Source: Gymnopilus junonius
Lineage: Eukaryota; Basidiomycota; Agaricomycetes; Agaricales; Galerinaceae
Direction: 5' to 3'
Length of the DNA: 21,563 nucleotides
Assembly: GCA_015501075.1 (NCBI GenBank)
Contig: JADNYJ010000533.1
Coordinates: 1 to 21,563, forward strand
How positions within the stretch are numbered: the first letter of the stretch is position 1; every line of letters starts with the position of its first letter. Made by a program: the position numbers and the translations under genes. Positions 10,902-20,772 of this stretch are shown here, piece after piece. The notes beneath the pieces are model-generated. The model ran no database searches. It was not told the DNA's origin and saw only the letters and a list, made by a program, of their open reading frames with translations.

Positions 10902-11863
10902 TCACTTCAAGAACGACGAAGTAGGGGCAGTAGCAGGCTCAGGGGGGGCTGGTTGCCCAATGGTGGAGGAGGCTTCAGCTTGTTCAGGAGCAGGTGCCTC
11001 AGTCGTTGCGGTGACCGTTTCTGTAGGTTCAGAAGTTGAGGTTGGCACCTCAGTTATGACCGGTGCCCCAGCTGTTGCGGCTTGTGCAGGGGCAGGTGCT
11101 GGTGCGTTGGAGGGCGGTGCTGGTGCAGCCTCTTTGACGCCCTCCTTTGCATCTTCAGCCTGGAGTTTATCAAGCCATTTCTCCACGAATTTGGAATGAG
11201 CAGCGTAGTTGATCGTCGCGTCCAACGCATCCCTGCCATCGTTATAAGTGTGAACAGCCATATAATGAAACTGATCATGTACTCACCTCACGGTTCCCTT
11301 CTTGTCAACGACGAACGTGACCCTTGCAACAGGCGTAAAGCCAAACATACCCTTCCCAATTCCATATGTCTTGAAGGTTGACTTGTCGCCGTCGCTGAGG
11401 ACAGGATACTAATAGAAGCTTAAGAAACTGCGCGGGAAAAACAACGCCAGCGCAGAGTGCTTACCGTCAGCTTATGCTTCTCAACAAATGCCTTCTGTTT
11501 CTCAACGGGATCCGGACTGATTCCAATGATTTGTACCTTTCCAGGCTTGAAGGTGTCCTTTGCTACAGGGTGTCTCAGTGTGAGGGGAACTAACGGAGGC
11601 CAAAATATGTTAAGTAATGATGCTCACTCGCAACGGCGTCTCGGAATTGACATGCCTCCCTTGTACACCCATACGTGCCTATGAGGTCATTCGGAATGTG
11701 AAAGGATCACTACATTTGTCGTTCTGTGCTCACCAGACTCTGGATAAAAGAATAGAGCAGCAGGCAGTCCACTCTCCCCAGGTGCGAAAGTGAATGACTC
11801 TCCATCGTAGTTCTTCAAAGTGATGGCGGGCGCCGCCTTCCCTATGAGCGATTGAAACGACAT
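10902..11863 (-). CDS. PrxQ/BCP-type peroxiredoxin with long Pro/Ala/Thr-rich tail
   Basis: A thiol peroxidase that reduces hydrogen peroxide and organic hydroperoxides, usually with thioredoxin. Five exons: 11863-11734, 11678-11628, 11562-11465, 11408-11287, 11232-10902; 732 nt, 243 residues, frame intact, all introns gt...ag. The domain spans about residues 1-160: SLIGKAAPAITL, ALFFYPESGTYGCTREACQFRD, IIGISPDPVEKQKAFVEKH, YPVLSDGDKSTFKTYG, ARVTFVVDKKGTV. The peroxidatic Cys is C48, within the TxxC of this class. C53 lies five residues on and is the resolving-Cys position of PrxQ enzymes. The domain ends around FVEKWLDKL. Then about 80 residues rich in Ala, Pro, Thr and Glu run to the stop, longer than the usual 150-200-residue family length. 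No signal peptide is evident. Yeast Dot5 is a nuclear relative; location here is unknown. Confidence 0.92.
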
Positions 11864-12591
11864 GTTGTATGGTTCCTTCTGGAGGGTAGTTGACGCTGAA
11901 GCTTGAAATAGTTCTGGTTAAAGTGGTCTGATTTCCTGTCAAGTGCTGTGTGGGAGGAGCTCAGGAGACGACCGAAGTAGGTAAGTCAGTCATTTATGTT
12001 GTCATATCAGTCCCGGATGCAATATAATTTTTGTTCTGTGAGACTTGCATAGAATGAAATTGAAATGTTGCGACCTCAATATGTAGCATCTCGATTCAAT
12101 CTAGGCGTGCTCCAACTTGCTTACTGAGTGGTTACTTCCAGGATTTCAGGGTTATCGTCGAAAGGCCATCAACATTCACTTCCCAATATTTTGTCAGCGA
12201 GGTGCCGAGGTTGACTTCAAGTCATAGGGACAAATAGGCTAGGCATTGGAAACTCGTCGGGGCCCCACAGATCGTTTCCTGACCAGTATCGATGTATAAA
12301 CCAAGACCACCCTACAAAGCAAAAGTAAGCGTCCACTTTGTGCAAACCAATCGCATGGGAGAAACGGTGTCCATCGAAGAAAAGAGGTGGAGCCTCTGTG
12401 AAGGAATACTTCAATATCTCAAGGAGAGTACGACCATACAAATCACCAGAATCGATTGCCTGAACAAGACTGAGGATGTCGCAGAAAGAAGCGCCGGGAA
12501 AGCTCATTTTAGCATCGCATGCTGCATACAAAGAAAAGATAAAAACATGCAAGATCATACGTGGAGGTCATAGACGTCAGGGCTGGCACAT
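11864..12591. other. Region between peroxiredoxin and eS19
   Basis: About 0.7 kb that should hold the peroxiredoxin promoter and the eS19 3' UTR. One minus-strand open frame, 12217-12558 (113 codons), includes an internal MSFPGASFCDILSLV and has fairly protein-like composition, but I see no family motif and no promoter room between it and eS19. I do not call it a gene. Confidence 0.45.
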
Positions 12592-13187
12592 TTACTCCTC
12601 GTCCTCATCCTCTTCTTCCTCCTCATCCTCGTCCTCCTCCTGGGACTTCAGCTCCTCGACAACAGCAGTAGCAATTCGGTCCAGATCCCGTTGACCATCC
12701 TGAGAGATTCTCCGTCCACCGTTACCTGTTTGCTCCAACACACCAATCTTCTCCAATGACTGGCAGACCTTGCGTTGAACAGAGGCAGAGGCATCGGCGT
12801 GGTGCGAAGGTCGGTTGCCGCGCCTGTTACGTCCACCGTGTAGCTTTGTGAGGGCACCAATGCCAACGTCTTTTCTGAGGTATATGTGGCGGGCAATAGC
12901 AGCTAGAATATATTTATTAGGGTTATCTAATAAATCGATTTGACAAGGGTACGCACCTGCGCGGACATAGTACCAATCGGGATCGTAGGGTGCAAGCTCT
13001 TTGAATGCACCAGTTTTCACGAGGTCAACCCACGCTGGGACCTCGAGCTTTCCTGAACGCTTCAGATGCGAAGCATAGGCGGCAATGAATTGGTCTGCGC
13101 TGAAGTTTGAAGCAAGATGAATCAGCGTTCCGGTCCCTTTTTCAAAAAAACGGCAGCATCCAACCTAACGTCTCGTACTCCTGGCAT
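12592..13187 (-). CDS. RPS19: 40S ribosomal protein eS19
   Basis: Small-subunit protein of the 40S head, needed for 18S rRNA maturation. Three exons: 13187-13165 (23 nt, MPGVRDV), 13099-12957 and 12902-12592; 477 nt, 158 residues, frame intact. Conserved eS19 blocks: ADQFIAAYASHLKRSGKLEVP, AWVDLVKTGAFKELAPYDPD, WYYVRAAAIARHIYLRKDVG (across intron 2), GALTKLHGG, LEKIGVLE and GRRISQDGQRDLDRIA. The first intron follows codon 7, a common arrangement for ribosomal protein genes. The C-terminus continues about 17 residues past the usual end as almost pure Glu/Asp, making the protein slightly longer than the usual 145 or so. Identity is certain. Confidence 0.97.
12597..12650. repeat. Imperfect (TCC)n/(TCCTCA) repeat in eS19 tail
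   Basis: A purine/pyrimidine-asymmetric trinucleotide tract; on the minus strand it encodes the acidic Glu/Asp tail of eS19. Such tracts tend to vary in length by slippage. Confidence 0.7.
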
Positions 13188-13786
13188 GTTGGCGGGATTT
13201 TCTTGAGGAAATGGACGCGGGGGCGGGCGTGCACGACGTTGGCGGGCTTTGTGTGTATCGCTTTCGGTCGTCTACAACGAGCTCGTGATGGGGGCTTCGG
13301 CAGCTTCCGTAAAACTGTACAGCAGACGGAAAAGGCTCGCTTGATTAGTCAGCCAGGTACTTGCACTCTTAATTCTTTGGTAAAGCTGTCGACAACGATG
13401 GGAAGGACGTCGGAACTAAGTCGATGAATGCATTTTGGCGAAAGTTTTCTTTCCAGATAGTTTCCTTGAACTTGGTTCCTCGACTGGTGCGATGTACTCG
13501 CTTATGTAGGTGCTTCACCGCCAAGACCGAACTGATTCTCGCGTTCTCTGCTTGTTGATTTATTTATCACGATGCTCTTGGACCTCAGGAAGATTACTGT
13601 CGATACTGTGTATGGGGAACTGTCTCTCATGATTGCAGATGAGTTTGTCGCTGCTCGTTTTCTTCCTGCTGCTCGTTTTCTTCCTGCTGCTTTCCCCGGA
13701 TTGACAGATTGACCGACATCATCCTTTCCCACGATCTCTTGACAGCTCCCGCCCATTAATTCATTCTCTGACCTTGCACTGGCAAC
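13188..13786. other. Divergent intergenic region (eS19 / F-box gene)
   Basis: About 0.6 kb between two divergent starts, presumably holding both promoters. A short direct repeat lies near 13655-13690 (the block gctgctcgttttcttcct occurs twice, end to end). No gene was seen. Confidence 0.5.
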
Positions 13787-15236
13787 ATGGCCATACTCTT
13801 CCGCGACCATCATCCTACCGCATCTATTATATCGGACATCATGTCCAATACACCATCTCTTCCACGGATTGATTTCTACTTTTCTGAACAATCTAATGCC
13901 AACTTAAGCATCGATGTCCTTCCAGCGGAGCTCTTGCTCGAAATATTCAGACACTGCGTCGTCAATGAGCCACTTGCACCTCTCACTTTGCGCAAGATAT
14001 CGTGGTGGTGGCAAGAGTTGGTTGACACCTGCCCTAGATTGTGGCAGACGATCGCTCTGGACGACTCGGATGAAATATTCTTCTCCGAGCAGCAAGCAGA
14101 ATTGTGGACAGAAAGGTCGAAGCCTTTGAAATACGATATCGAACTCAATATTGAAGACCCGGATTCCATTTTACCCTTACTCTCGCCACTATTACCCTCT
14201 GTTGATCGGTGGCGGTCTTTCCGACTAGGAGGTAAAAGGGAGGAAGAGATTATAGTTGAGGAGTTGACCCTTACCCTGATTCCCTCTCCCATTTACATAT
14301 CTGCTTACACGACTACGAAATGGATGATTTCGAGGATGATGAACCAAAAATTACCCTGTCTCCCATTAGCCCTAGCCAAATAGCAATTTCGCATTGAATC
14401 TCTGGGTGTCCAGAATTCCACCCCCAACTCGCCTCCCTCCATTACGCTTCGTTCATGTAACAGTCGCAGAAGGTGGTTCGATCGGTCTGCATACGCAGCC
14501 AAAGTACATTCTTGAATTTCTCCAGGCTTGCCCAGAACTCCAGTCGTTCTTCCTATCGGGTTGGCCTCATGACGGTCCTATCACGCAACCTCTCCCCGTT
14601 GTATCCCTTCCAAATCTTGTCACCCTACATTTGAAAAGCACATGTTTCGCTCGGGCATTTTTGTCATCATTGGATACGCCCCGCCTACAAAATCTCTATC
14701 TGTCCCACCTTAATGTTGATTTCCAGCTCTATGGAGACCATCATGAAGAGGGCGACAGTGAAGATGAAGCACACGATTATTCTCAATCACCTTGGAGCGA
14801 TCAAGCAACTGGCATGGGCCTTCGGAAACTCATCACACGGTGCAATCCACCCATTCGTATCCTTGAAATGGACTTTTGCGACATGCGGACGAAAGATTTC
14901 CGCTACGTGTTTGACAGGTTGCTTCACCTCGAGGATTTCCACATTGTCGCATCGGATATGTCAGACAACGTTATCAACCTCTTACGACCAATTGCGATGA
15001 TTGGGGATAATGCAATAAGACTACGGTTGCCTCAACTGCGGAAGTTGAGATTGACAAATTGTCAACGTCTTAATGGGAGAGCTATCGTGGACGCTATTGT
15101 AGCTCGTGTCAAGTGGACTGATAGGGCCTGTCCTGATCACACTCTTCTCGACGTCATAATTGTAGGATGTGAAGGGTTTTCTTCAGCGGATCGCCAAACG
15201 TTGATGGTGGAGATCGGTAACAGGCTTCATCCCTAG
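13787..15236 (+). CDS. F-box protein (basidiomycete LRR-like type), two frame breaks
   Basis: Probable substrate adaptor of an SCF ubiquitin ligase: the F-box would bind Skp1 and the C-terminal part the target. The first ATG is at 13787 in a good context; an in-frame ATG at 13841 is the alternative. The F-box lies at about residues 43-88: DVLPAELLLEIFRHC, ...LRKISWWWQELVDTCPRLWQ. Downstream are degenerate LRR-like strands such as LPNLVTLHLKS, TPRLQNLYLSHL, LPQLRKLRLTNC and LLDVIIVGCEGF. An acidic linker (EMDDFEDDEPK) lies between. The frame shifts once near 14265 (VEE to DPYPDSLSHLH) and again near 14393 (QIAIS to ALNLWVSRI); each needs one extra base, and no intron fits. Translation then runs unbroken to TAG at 15236, about 480 residues. 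Either base errors or a recent pseudogene. The target is unknown. Confidence 0.8.
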
Positions 15237-15427
15237 GAGAAATATCACTGGGACCCATGAGCTTTCTGAAATATTGATTGGTCTTCATTATATATATCAT
15301 TCAACGTAAATTGCATTTCGTCAGTAATGGAATTGCGAGCACCATGAGTCATGCTTACGTCACACCACGCTTCGCCTGGACAGTCAAGACAAGTCAGTAA
15401 ATTGAATTCTGATCTTTCCTTCTTTCC

Positions 15428-16693
15428 ATGGCCACTGTCGCTTATTACGTTCGTTCTGATTACAATCCAGAGGACCGCGAATTACTGGAGAGAGAAACGG
15501 GCCAAACTGACGAGAATGAGCAGTTTGGGAAGCCAGTAGACCCAGAAGAGGAATGGAAAAAGGAAGCGTTGCGCTTGCCCTTCCAACGTGCTCAGAAACC
15601 TCCACCGCGATTCGTTGCTGCTACGATTACTTACGATGGATGGAGCTCTCCACAAACTGGTTCCTCGAAACCCTCTTCCAACACACTCGGCACGAACGTC
15701 TCTGGTTGGTACAGGACCCTGACAGGCGCTCAGGCTGGTCCCTCATCATCACAACCCAATGTACCGCCTATTATGCGCGCGTCCTCGGTTCCGACAGAAT
15801 CCATTGTTTCCCCTGCACCCCGAAAGCTGGAGTCGCGGAACAAAAATAACTGGTTCATTATAAAAGTAATCCAATCTGAACCTTCTTCCTCTTCTTCATC
15901 CCCTGCGCCCAGCCTCGCTGATATTTTGGCCCGAGATCCACCACCCTTACCGTCACAGGCCAAATATACCCCTCCAGTCTTCCTTGAAATAGGTCCGTCT
16001 AACAAGGGCTTTGGGATGCTCCAGAGGTCAGGCTGGAATGAAGGCGAGGCCCTCGGCCCCGATGTCATCCGTAGAAAGCCCGTCGGGGATATTCTTCCGG
16101 ACGAGGACATGATACCAGTGGATAACAGAGACCGAAAAGGTAAATTTCGCCAGGTTGACCTTTCGCCCCTGAAATTTTCTTCTCGGAGAGAATCCGTGGA
16201 GGTGAAGATGGAAGAATTTGAAGACGTGAGTGAGGTTCGGCGCGTTGACGTGATAGACCTCACACTATCTGATTCGGAGCTGGATGACGCCAATGAGACG
16301 AAATCAATAGCAAATGCATATGATGAGGCCGCCAAACTAGAGGAAGGTGAATACCTAACTCTACCAGAAAGCGTCTCACCCTCTCCGTCTGGCCACGCAT
16401 CCCTTAGTGACACCTCGCCCTATAGACGAAAGGCCCTTCTCACTCCTATTGCTACCGTATTGAAGTCCGATAGATTAGGCATCGGTTTAAAGGCCAAAAC
16501 CGTGGGGCCTTACAAGGCTTCGCAAAAGCGAGTTACTCATAACGCTGCGGCAATGGCCGCTCATGTCAAGGCGGCGGAGGAAAGCCGATTACGCAGGAAG
16601 CTTTATGGACGCGGCCGTAGAGGGTTTGAAAAGCAACATAGACGAGAAGAAGAAAAGAGGAAGGCCATGCTCAGCTATCTGAAAGGTCTGTGA
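15428..16693 (+). CDS. G-patch domain protein
   Basis: A single-exon frame of 421 residues, ATG in good context (ttccATGG), about 190 bp after the F-box stop. G-patch domains usually bind and activate DEAH-box RNA helicases in splicing or ribosome assembly. The candidate G-patch starts near residue 185: FLEIGPSNKGFGMLQRSGW, followed by EGEALGPDVIRRKP. Before it is a Ser/Pro-rich, probably disordered N-terminus; after it is an acidic stretch (VIDLTLSDSELDD, which resembles a SUMO-interacting motif). The C-terminus is basic and helical, with PIATVLKSDRLGIGLKAK, then KRVTHN and RRKLYGRGRRGFEKQHRREE. The VLKxDRxGIGL block recalls the C-terminal part of animal GPANK1, but orthology is a guess. Having no intron is unusual among its neighbours. 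Confidence 0.82.
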   Translation: MATVAYYVRSDYNPEDRELLERETGQTDENEQFGKPVDPEEEWKKEALRLPFQRAQKPPPRFVAATITYDGWSSPQTGSSKPSSNTLGTNVSGWYRTLTGAQAGPSSSQPNVPPIMRASSVPTESIVSPAPRKLESRNKNNWFIIKVIQSEPSSSSSSPAPSLADILARDPPPLPSQAKYTPPVFLEIGPSNKGFGMLQRSGWNEGEALGPDVIRRKPVGDILPDEDMIPVDNRDRKGKFRQVDLSPLKFSSRRESVEVKMEEFEDVSEVRRVDVIDLTLSDSELDDANETKSIANAYDEAAKLEEGEYLTLPESVSPSPSGHASLSDTSPYRRKALLTPIATVLKSDRLGIGLKAKTVGPYKASQKRVTHNAAAMAAHVKAAEESRLRRKLYGRGRRGFEKQHRREEEKRKAMLSYLKGL

Positions 16694-16918
16694 TATTGTC
16701 CTGCCAGAACGTCTTACAACTAGCGCCCTTAAAATACACTGTATTCCTGTGCTATTGAATGAATATACAATTACAGTTATTCAATAAGTAAATGAAACTC
16801 GACATCAAACAAGTGCAGAGAAAATCCACGACAAAACCAAAAAAGTCACGTAGATCGGTCGTAAAAGTGGATACTAGTCTAGAAAAGAAGAGGAAAAAAA
16901 GAAATTATTGAAGCAGAG

Positions 16919-18572
16919 TTATATAATGGTGGGTTCACCCCACACACCTTTAGTTGACTCGTATCTGACTGAAGGAACGTACATGCGTAACCACTGAAGC
17001 ATTTCCTTGCTGATTTGGTTACATCTCGTCACGTCAATCATCTGTATGCGTTGAGGGGCAGCAAGTAGCGCAGCATGACCCGAACGGTCCTGTCTGCTTT
17101 TCATGCGTGCGTAATCCGCTGCGGCAGCAGAAGCTGAGGACACGCCGGTCGACGCGGTGCTAGGATGATAGCGTTTATACGCGTGAGGGTCGGCTGGAAG
17201 CCGGGACTCGACCAAGGCGCGGAGCGAGTCCCAATCAATGGACGTACATCCATCGAGCGTCACAAATTCAAGACGAGGACATACCCAGGGTTGGCATGAG
17301 GATAACGCCTAAAATGGGAAAGGTCAGCTAGGTATGGCCAAAGCATCATCTTTGACAAACCTTTATAGAATGATGAGAGACATCCTCAATGTCCACGAGT
17401 TGTAGGGTCACAAGTGACGGCAGCTTGCGAAGTAACGACACAAACTTCATCTCGTTAAATAAACATGTCTCTATCCTTAGATACTTCAGAGGAAGCCTGG
17501 TCAATGCTTGAGCGTAGAGGAGCTGCAGTACATGAGTCATATTTTCGAGGTAGGCCAGTTCCAGAGACTCGAGATTTGGGAAAGAAATATGGCTCATTAA
17601 TTCCCGTGTATGAGCGATACCAGAGTAATAGAAAGTCATCTTTTTAAGTCGTGGAAGATGAATTTTATTCACAATGGGCGTGTCAAAATCATCGATTCTT
17701 CCTGGGGAACATAACTGTGAGTCAACATCTGACATGTTGCGCAGGGTGAACTCTTCAAGTTCCGGACATTGACGCAGCATATCGAGAAGCGTGGTGGCAG
17801 AGGGTGTAGATGAGTTGAAGTAGCCTCCTAGCTTTAGTACAGTCAGGCCTTTGATCAGTTTCAGATCCCAGCCGAAATTGAATGATGTAAGGGAACATGT
17901 GCGGAGGCTCGGTGTGCATCCATTGAACAAGGGCACAGGGGTCGAGGAGTAGTGATCGTCTTGCATCGAGTGGTACACCTGGATAGTGAGGCTTTCAAGA
18001 ATAGGAGCATCTTCCTGACAGCGGAGGAGGGCCGTATGGGCATGAGGTCGATTGGGAACCGTGAGATTGAAGGACTTCGTACGCCACAGGACTGGTCGGA
18101 ATAAATCCATGGCGTGGATGATGTGTTCAGTAACGCTCTGAGTATACTCCATTCGTGGTCCATAATTAATCGTGATGTCCAGAGGACAGGATTTTGATCG
18201 GACAAGACGCCGCCGTGCTTTCTCCAGAGAATTGTGTGGACTGACCGATATCTTGGCCCATAGTAAGGGTGTATTCAGCGCCACATCTGCCCAGTACCGA
18301 CTGCCGAAAATTTAGCCGCCGGAATTGACGGAAAATGTTACCACTCACCACACCAACATCAACGTGGCCACCATGATGGGATCCTCATCGCCCATGCCCA
18401 GGACACCAATTCTGAAGATATTGGACAGCAGCTCACTGGGCAGTCGAAGGACGGGTGATTCGAGCCGGACGGCCGTTTCCAATTTTATCTCCAAGTCGGC
18501 GCGTTCCTTTATGAGTGCAGTCATCTTGAGATCGATGGCAGCAATCGCGTCTCGTAAGTAGGCAATTGACAT
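16919..18572 (-). CDS. F-box protein with LRR-like C-terminus
   Basis: Probable SCF ubiquitin-ligase adaptor. Three exons: 18572-18349, 18300-17361, 17308-16919; 1554 nt, 517 residues, frame intact, introns gtgagt...ggcag and gtttgt...tttag. The start is the ATG giving MSIAYLRDAIAAIDLK; the frame stays open further upstream but without another convincing ATG. A short coiled-coil segment (about residues 5-36) precedes the F-box (42-88: LRLPSELLSNIFRIG, ...VCRYWADVALNTPLLWAKI), an arrangement very common in agaricomycete F-box proteins. LRR-like strands follow: LKLIKGLTVLKLGG, CPELEEFTLRNM, LPRLKKMTFYY, FPNLESLELAYL, LPSLVTLQLVDI, CPRLEFVTLDGC. It is convergent with the G-patch gene (226 bp apart). 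It is clearly a different sequence from the other F-box gene here. Target unknown. Confidence 0.88.
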
Positions 18573-19374
18573 AAAGGTAGGTGAACGCGGAACATAAACA
18601 TCGTCGTAGTACTGGAATTTCGGACCTGTGCCTTCAAAGTAGGTAGAGCAGTGTAGCTTTTGACAGAGGACCTTCTTCGCCTGGGATTTGTGAACACGCT
18701 TGCAGGTATTCGAGCGGGATAGGTCGAAGTTGACATGGAAGAACGAGTGGATAAGGTCGAAAGACACTCGGAAGACCTCCCGTTTAGATGATTAGAGTGC
18801 TAGTTCCGTTTTTAGGCCCTTTATATTCGAGCAGGGTTTGTGGGCCAAGTGGTACCTAACCAGATCAAGTGTGTGCGGGCAAGACAATGACCGCTGGGCT
18901 GGCCTATTTGACCATGACCATTCCTGTGTGAGCAATTCGGCCATGATTGGGCATCGGAGAACAGAGCGCACCGTGAATGTTATGGTCCGCAAAAATGGAG
19001 GGTCGAAAAGCGACCACTATATGGGCATGCGCTGGTTTATAACAATTTGGGTGATCGCGAATTGATAAAGACGTACCTGCCCAAAGAGCTCCCCTGTGTT
19101 CCGCATAAGCACGAGGCATAAAGCATGTCAATGGCTTTCTCGCAATTGCTCAAGGAGATCGAGAAAAGCAGATGGTGACCTGCAACGTGGGATTTTGTAA
19201 TGAACATCAAGGACACGAGGAAAAAAACGAGGCAAAGGCATCTCGTCTACTTCGGTCTCTCAATCCGTTTGCTCGGGCTTCACCGAACATTTATGTCCTC
19301 AATTCCCATTTGGCTGATTGTCTGCGATACAACATCCAATGTCTGCAGTGGGACGTATCTCAGTTCAAAAATAA
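18573..19374. other. Intergenic region, F-box promoter and PQ-loop 3' side
   Basis: About 0.8 kb. Short frames on both strands (for example 18792-18992, 18904-19131) overlap each other and show no motif. It should contain the F-box promoter and the PQ-loop 3' UTR. Nothing else was seen. Confidence 0.5.
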
Positions 19375-20637
19375 TTACATCGGTGTAAATTTATATAGAT
19401 TAGCTTCCCTCTGCTGAGAATGAATCTCGTCTGTATATCGATAGTAGGAAAATTGACATAGGACCTGGACGAGATGAGGGAGAAGCAAGAAATTAAAAAA
19501 AGGTGGTTCGGAGGGAGAATAGACGCACAAAGATATCTAAGAATACCGTCAGCATGCTCCCTAGACACGCAAGTCGTTAACTACAATATTCATGTAGATC
19601 ATTATTATAATCGCCCACCTGCTAGCCATCCACCGTTAGTGATAAGATAATCCTTGTCCATGCTCTTTGCGCATATGGATAGCGCATATGTCGTATTGCC
19701 GAATATTGCAAAAAAGAATAGCGCCGGAGAAAGGCCCTCACATCGTGTCTTAAAATTTTTCACTGCATTGGAGATTTGAAGTCAGGACATATGGAATGAG
19801 GCACAACAAGGCAAAGCTGACATATTTGTGGGATGCGTGCACCGAGCTAGACACGGAAATGAATCAACCCGGGAGAGTAGATGGAGCGTAGACCACGTAC
19901 GAAAAGGGAGGCACTAGACCATCCAAGAAATTGAATGTACCACCATTTCTTCCCTTCTTGGGGAGCATCAACCAGGTGCGTTTCCTCCTCTTTGGTGAGC
20001 CACCAGGCAGCTATACCAACAGTTATAACGAATAAAAGTGCACACAGATACCTTATGACCAGGGTTTTCACAGGTACTGTTTCTTCATCAGCAATGTGGA
20101 TGTGGTTAGGAATCCCAAGTTCATCTCCTAAAAGGGGAGCACGTTCTCCGTTATTCTGAGGGCCACCTTGAGAACTCAGTAGGCGCCCATTTTTCCAGCG
20201 GTAGTAATAAATTTGGAATAGTAAGATAGCGTCGCATGTTGTATACTTCAAGATGTAGAAATAATTTTAGTTGAGGAAGGTCATAAATATCACACAGGGC
20301 AAGGAGAGCTTACGTAGACAGCCAGGAGGATAACGGTGGGCAGAAGTCCGGCCAATAAGGCGCCCGTCAAGTTGGTCAGGTCTCCTAGGAGCCATATGAT
20401 CACAAATGAGACGCTGAGGCCTTCTCCTGATTGGAGAGTAAAATTTTCATAGATTTGTGGCGAGTAGACAACGATCCTATAGACCAGGAATTAGTCCTTA
20501 TTCGGGTATTAGTATGAATGGACCCTTACCAGCAAGCGATAGAAATCCAGCCAAGCTGATGAGTACTTCAGTCCAGTATCGATTTCGTGGGTTTCGGAAC
20601 GACCTACGATGCTGCTCAAGCTGTCCCCAGTAAGCAT
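19375..20637 (-). CDS. PQ-loop vacuolar amino-acid transporter (Ypq/Rtc2 family)
   Basis: A membrane protein with seven predicted helices; yeast Ypq1-3 and human PQLC2 (SLC66A1) move cationic amino acids across vacuole or lysosome membranes. Eight exons fit by splice sites and phase: 20637-20608, 20555-20530, 20476-20314, 20245-19901, 19846-19822, 19762-19619, 19560-19529, 19464-19375; 855 nt, 284 residues. Both diagnostic PQ motifs are present: IVVYSPQIYENF (P25-Q26) and LGARIPQI (P194-Q195), the second in a 25-nt exon. Other hallmarks: SGEGLSVSFVIIWLLGDLTN, AGLLPTVILLAVYYT, KNFKTRCEGLSPALFFF, IFGNTTYALSI, WLAGSMLTVFLDIFVLCQF. A hydrophilic loop of roughly 50 residues (RLLSSQGG...ADEETVP) separates the two halves. 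Length is typical of the family. Paralog identity within the family is not resolved. Confidence 0.92.
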
Positions 20638-20772
20638 GGTGTCATAGGAGTTAGTAAACTTACAGCTCCGAGTCGCCACTCGGCAATGCACGGCATCAAT
20701 GGTCTGTGACAACGTCGTCGTGAGTCACATGGCACAGTGCGCGTCCCAACTCTTTCAGTACCGCGACAAACA
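20638..20772. promoter_or_regulatory. Short divergent promoter region (PQ-loop gene / PHB2)
   Basis: Only about 135 bp separate the two start codons, so both promoters and 5' leaders must overlap or share elements. I see no clear TATA box in it. Confidence 0.55.

Noticed and set aside
12217..12558. 113-codon minus-strand frame after eS19
   Set aside because: Protein-like in places but with no family motif, and it falls where the eS19 3' UTR and peroxiredoxin promoter are expected.
15730..16413. 227-codon minus-strand frame
   Set aside because: Ser-rich antisense shadow of the G-patch gene.
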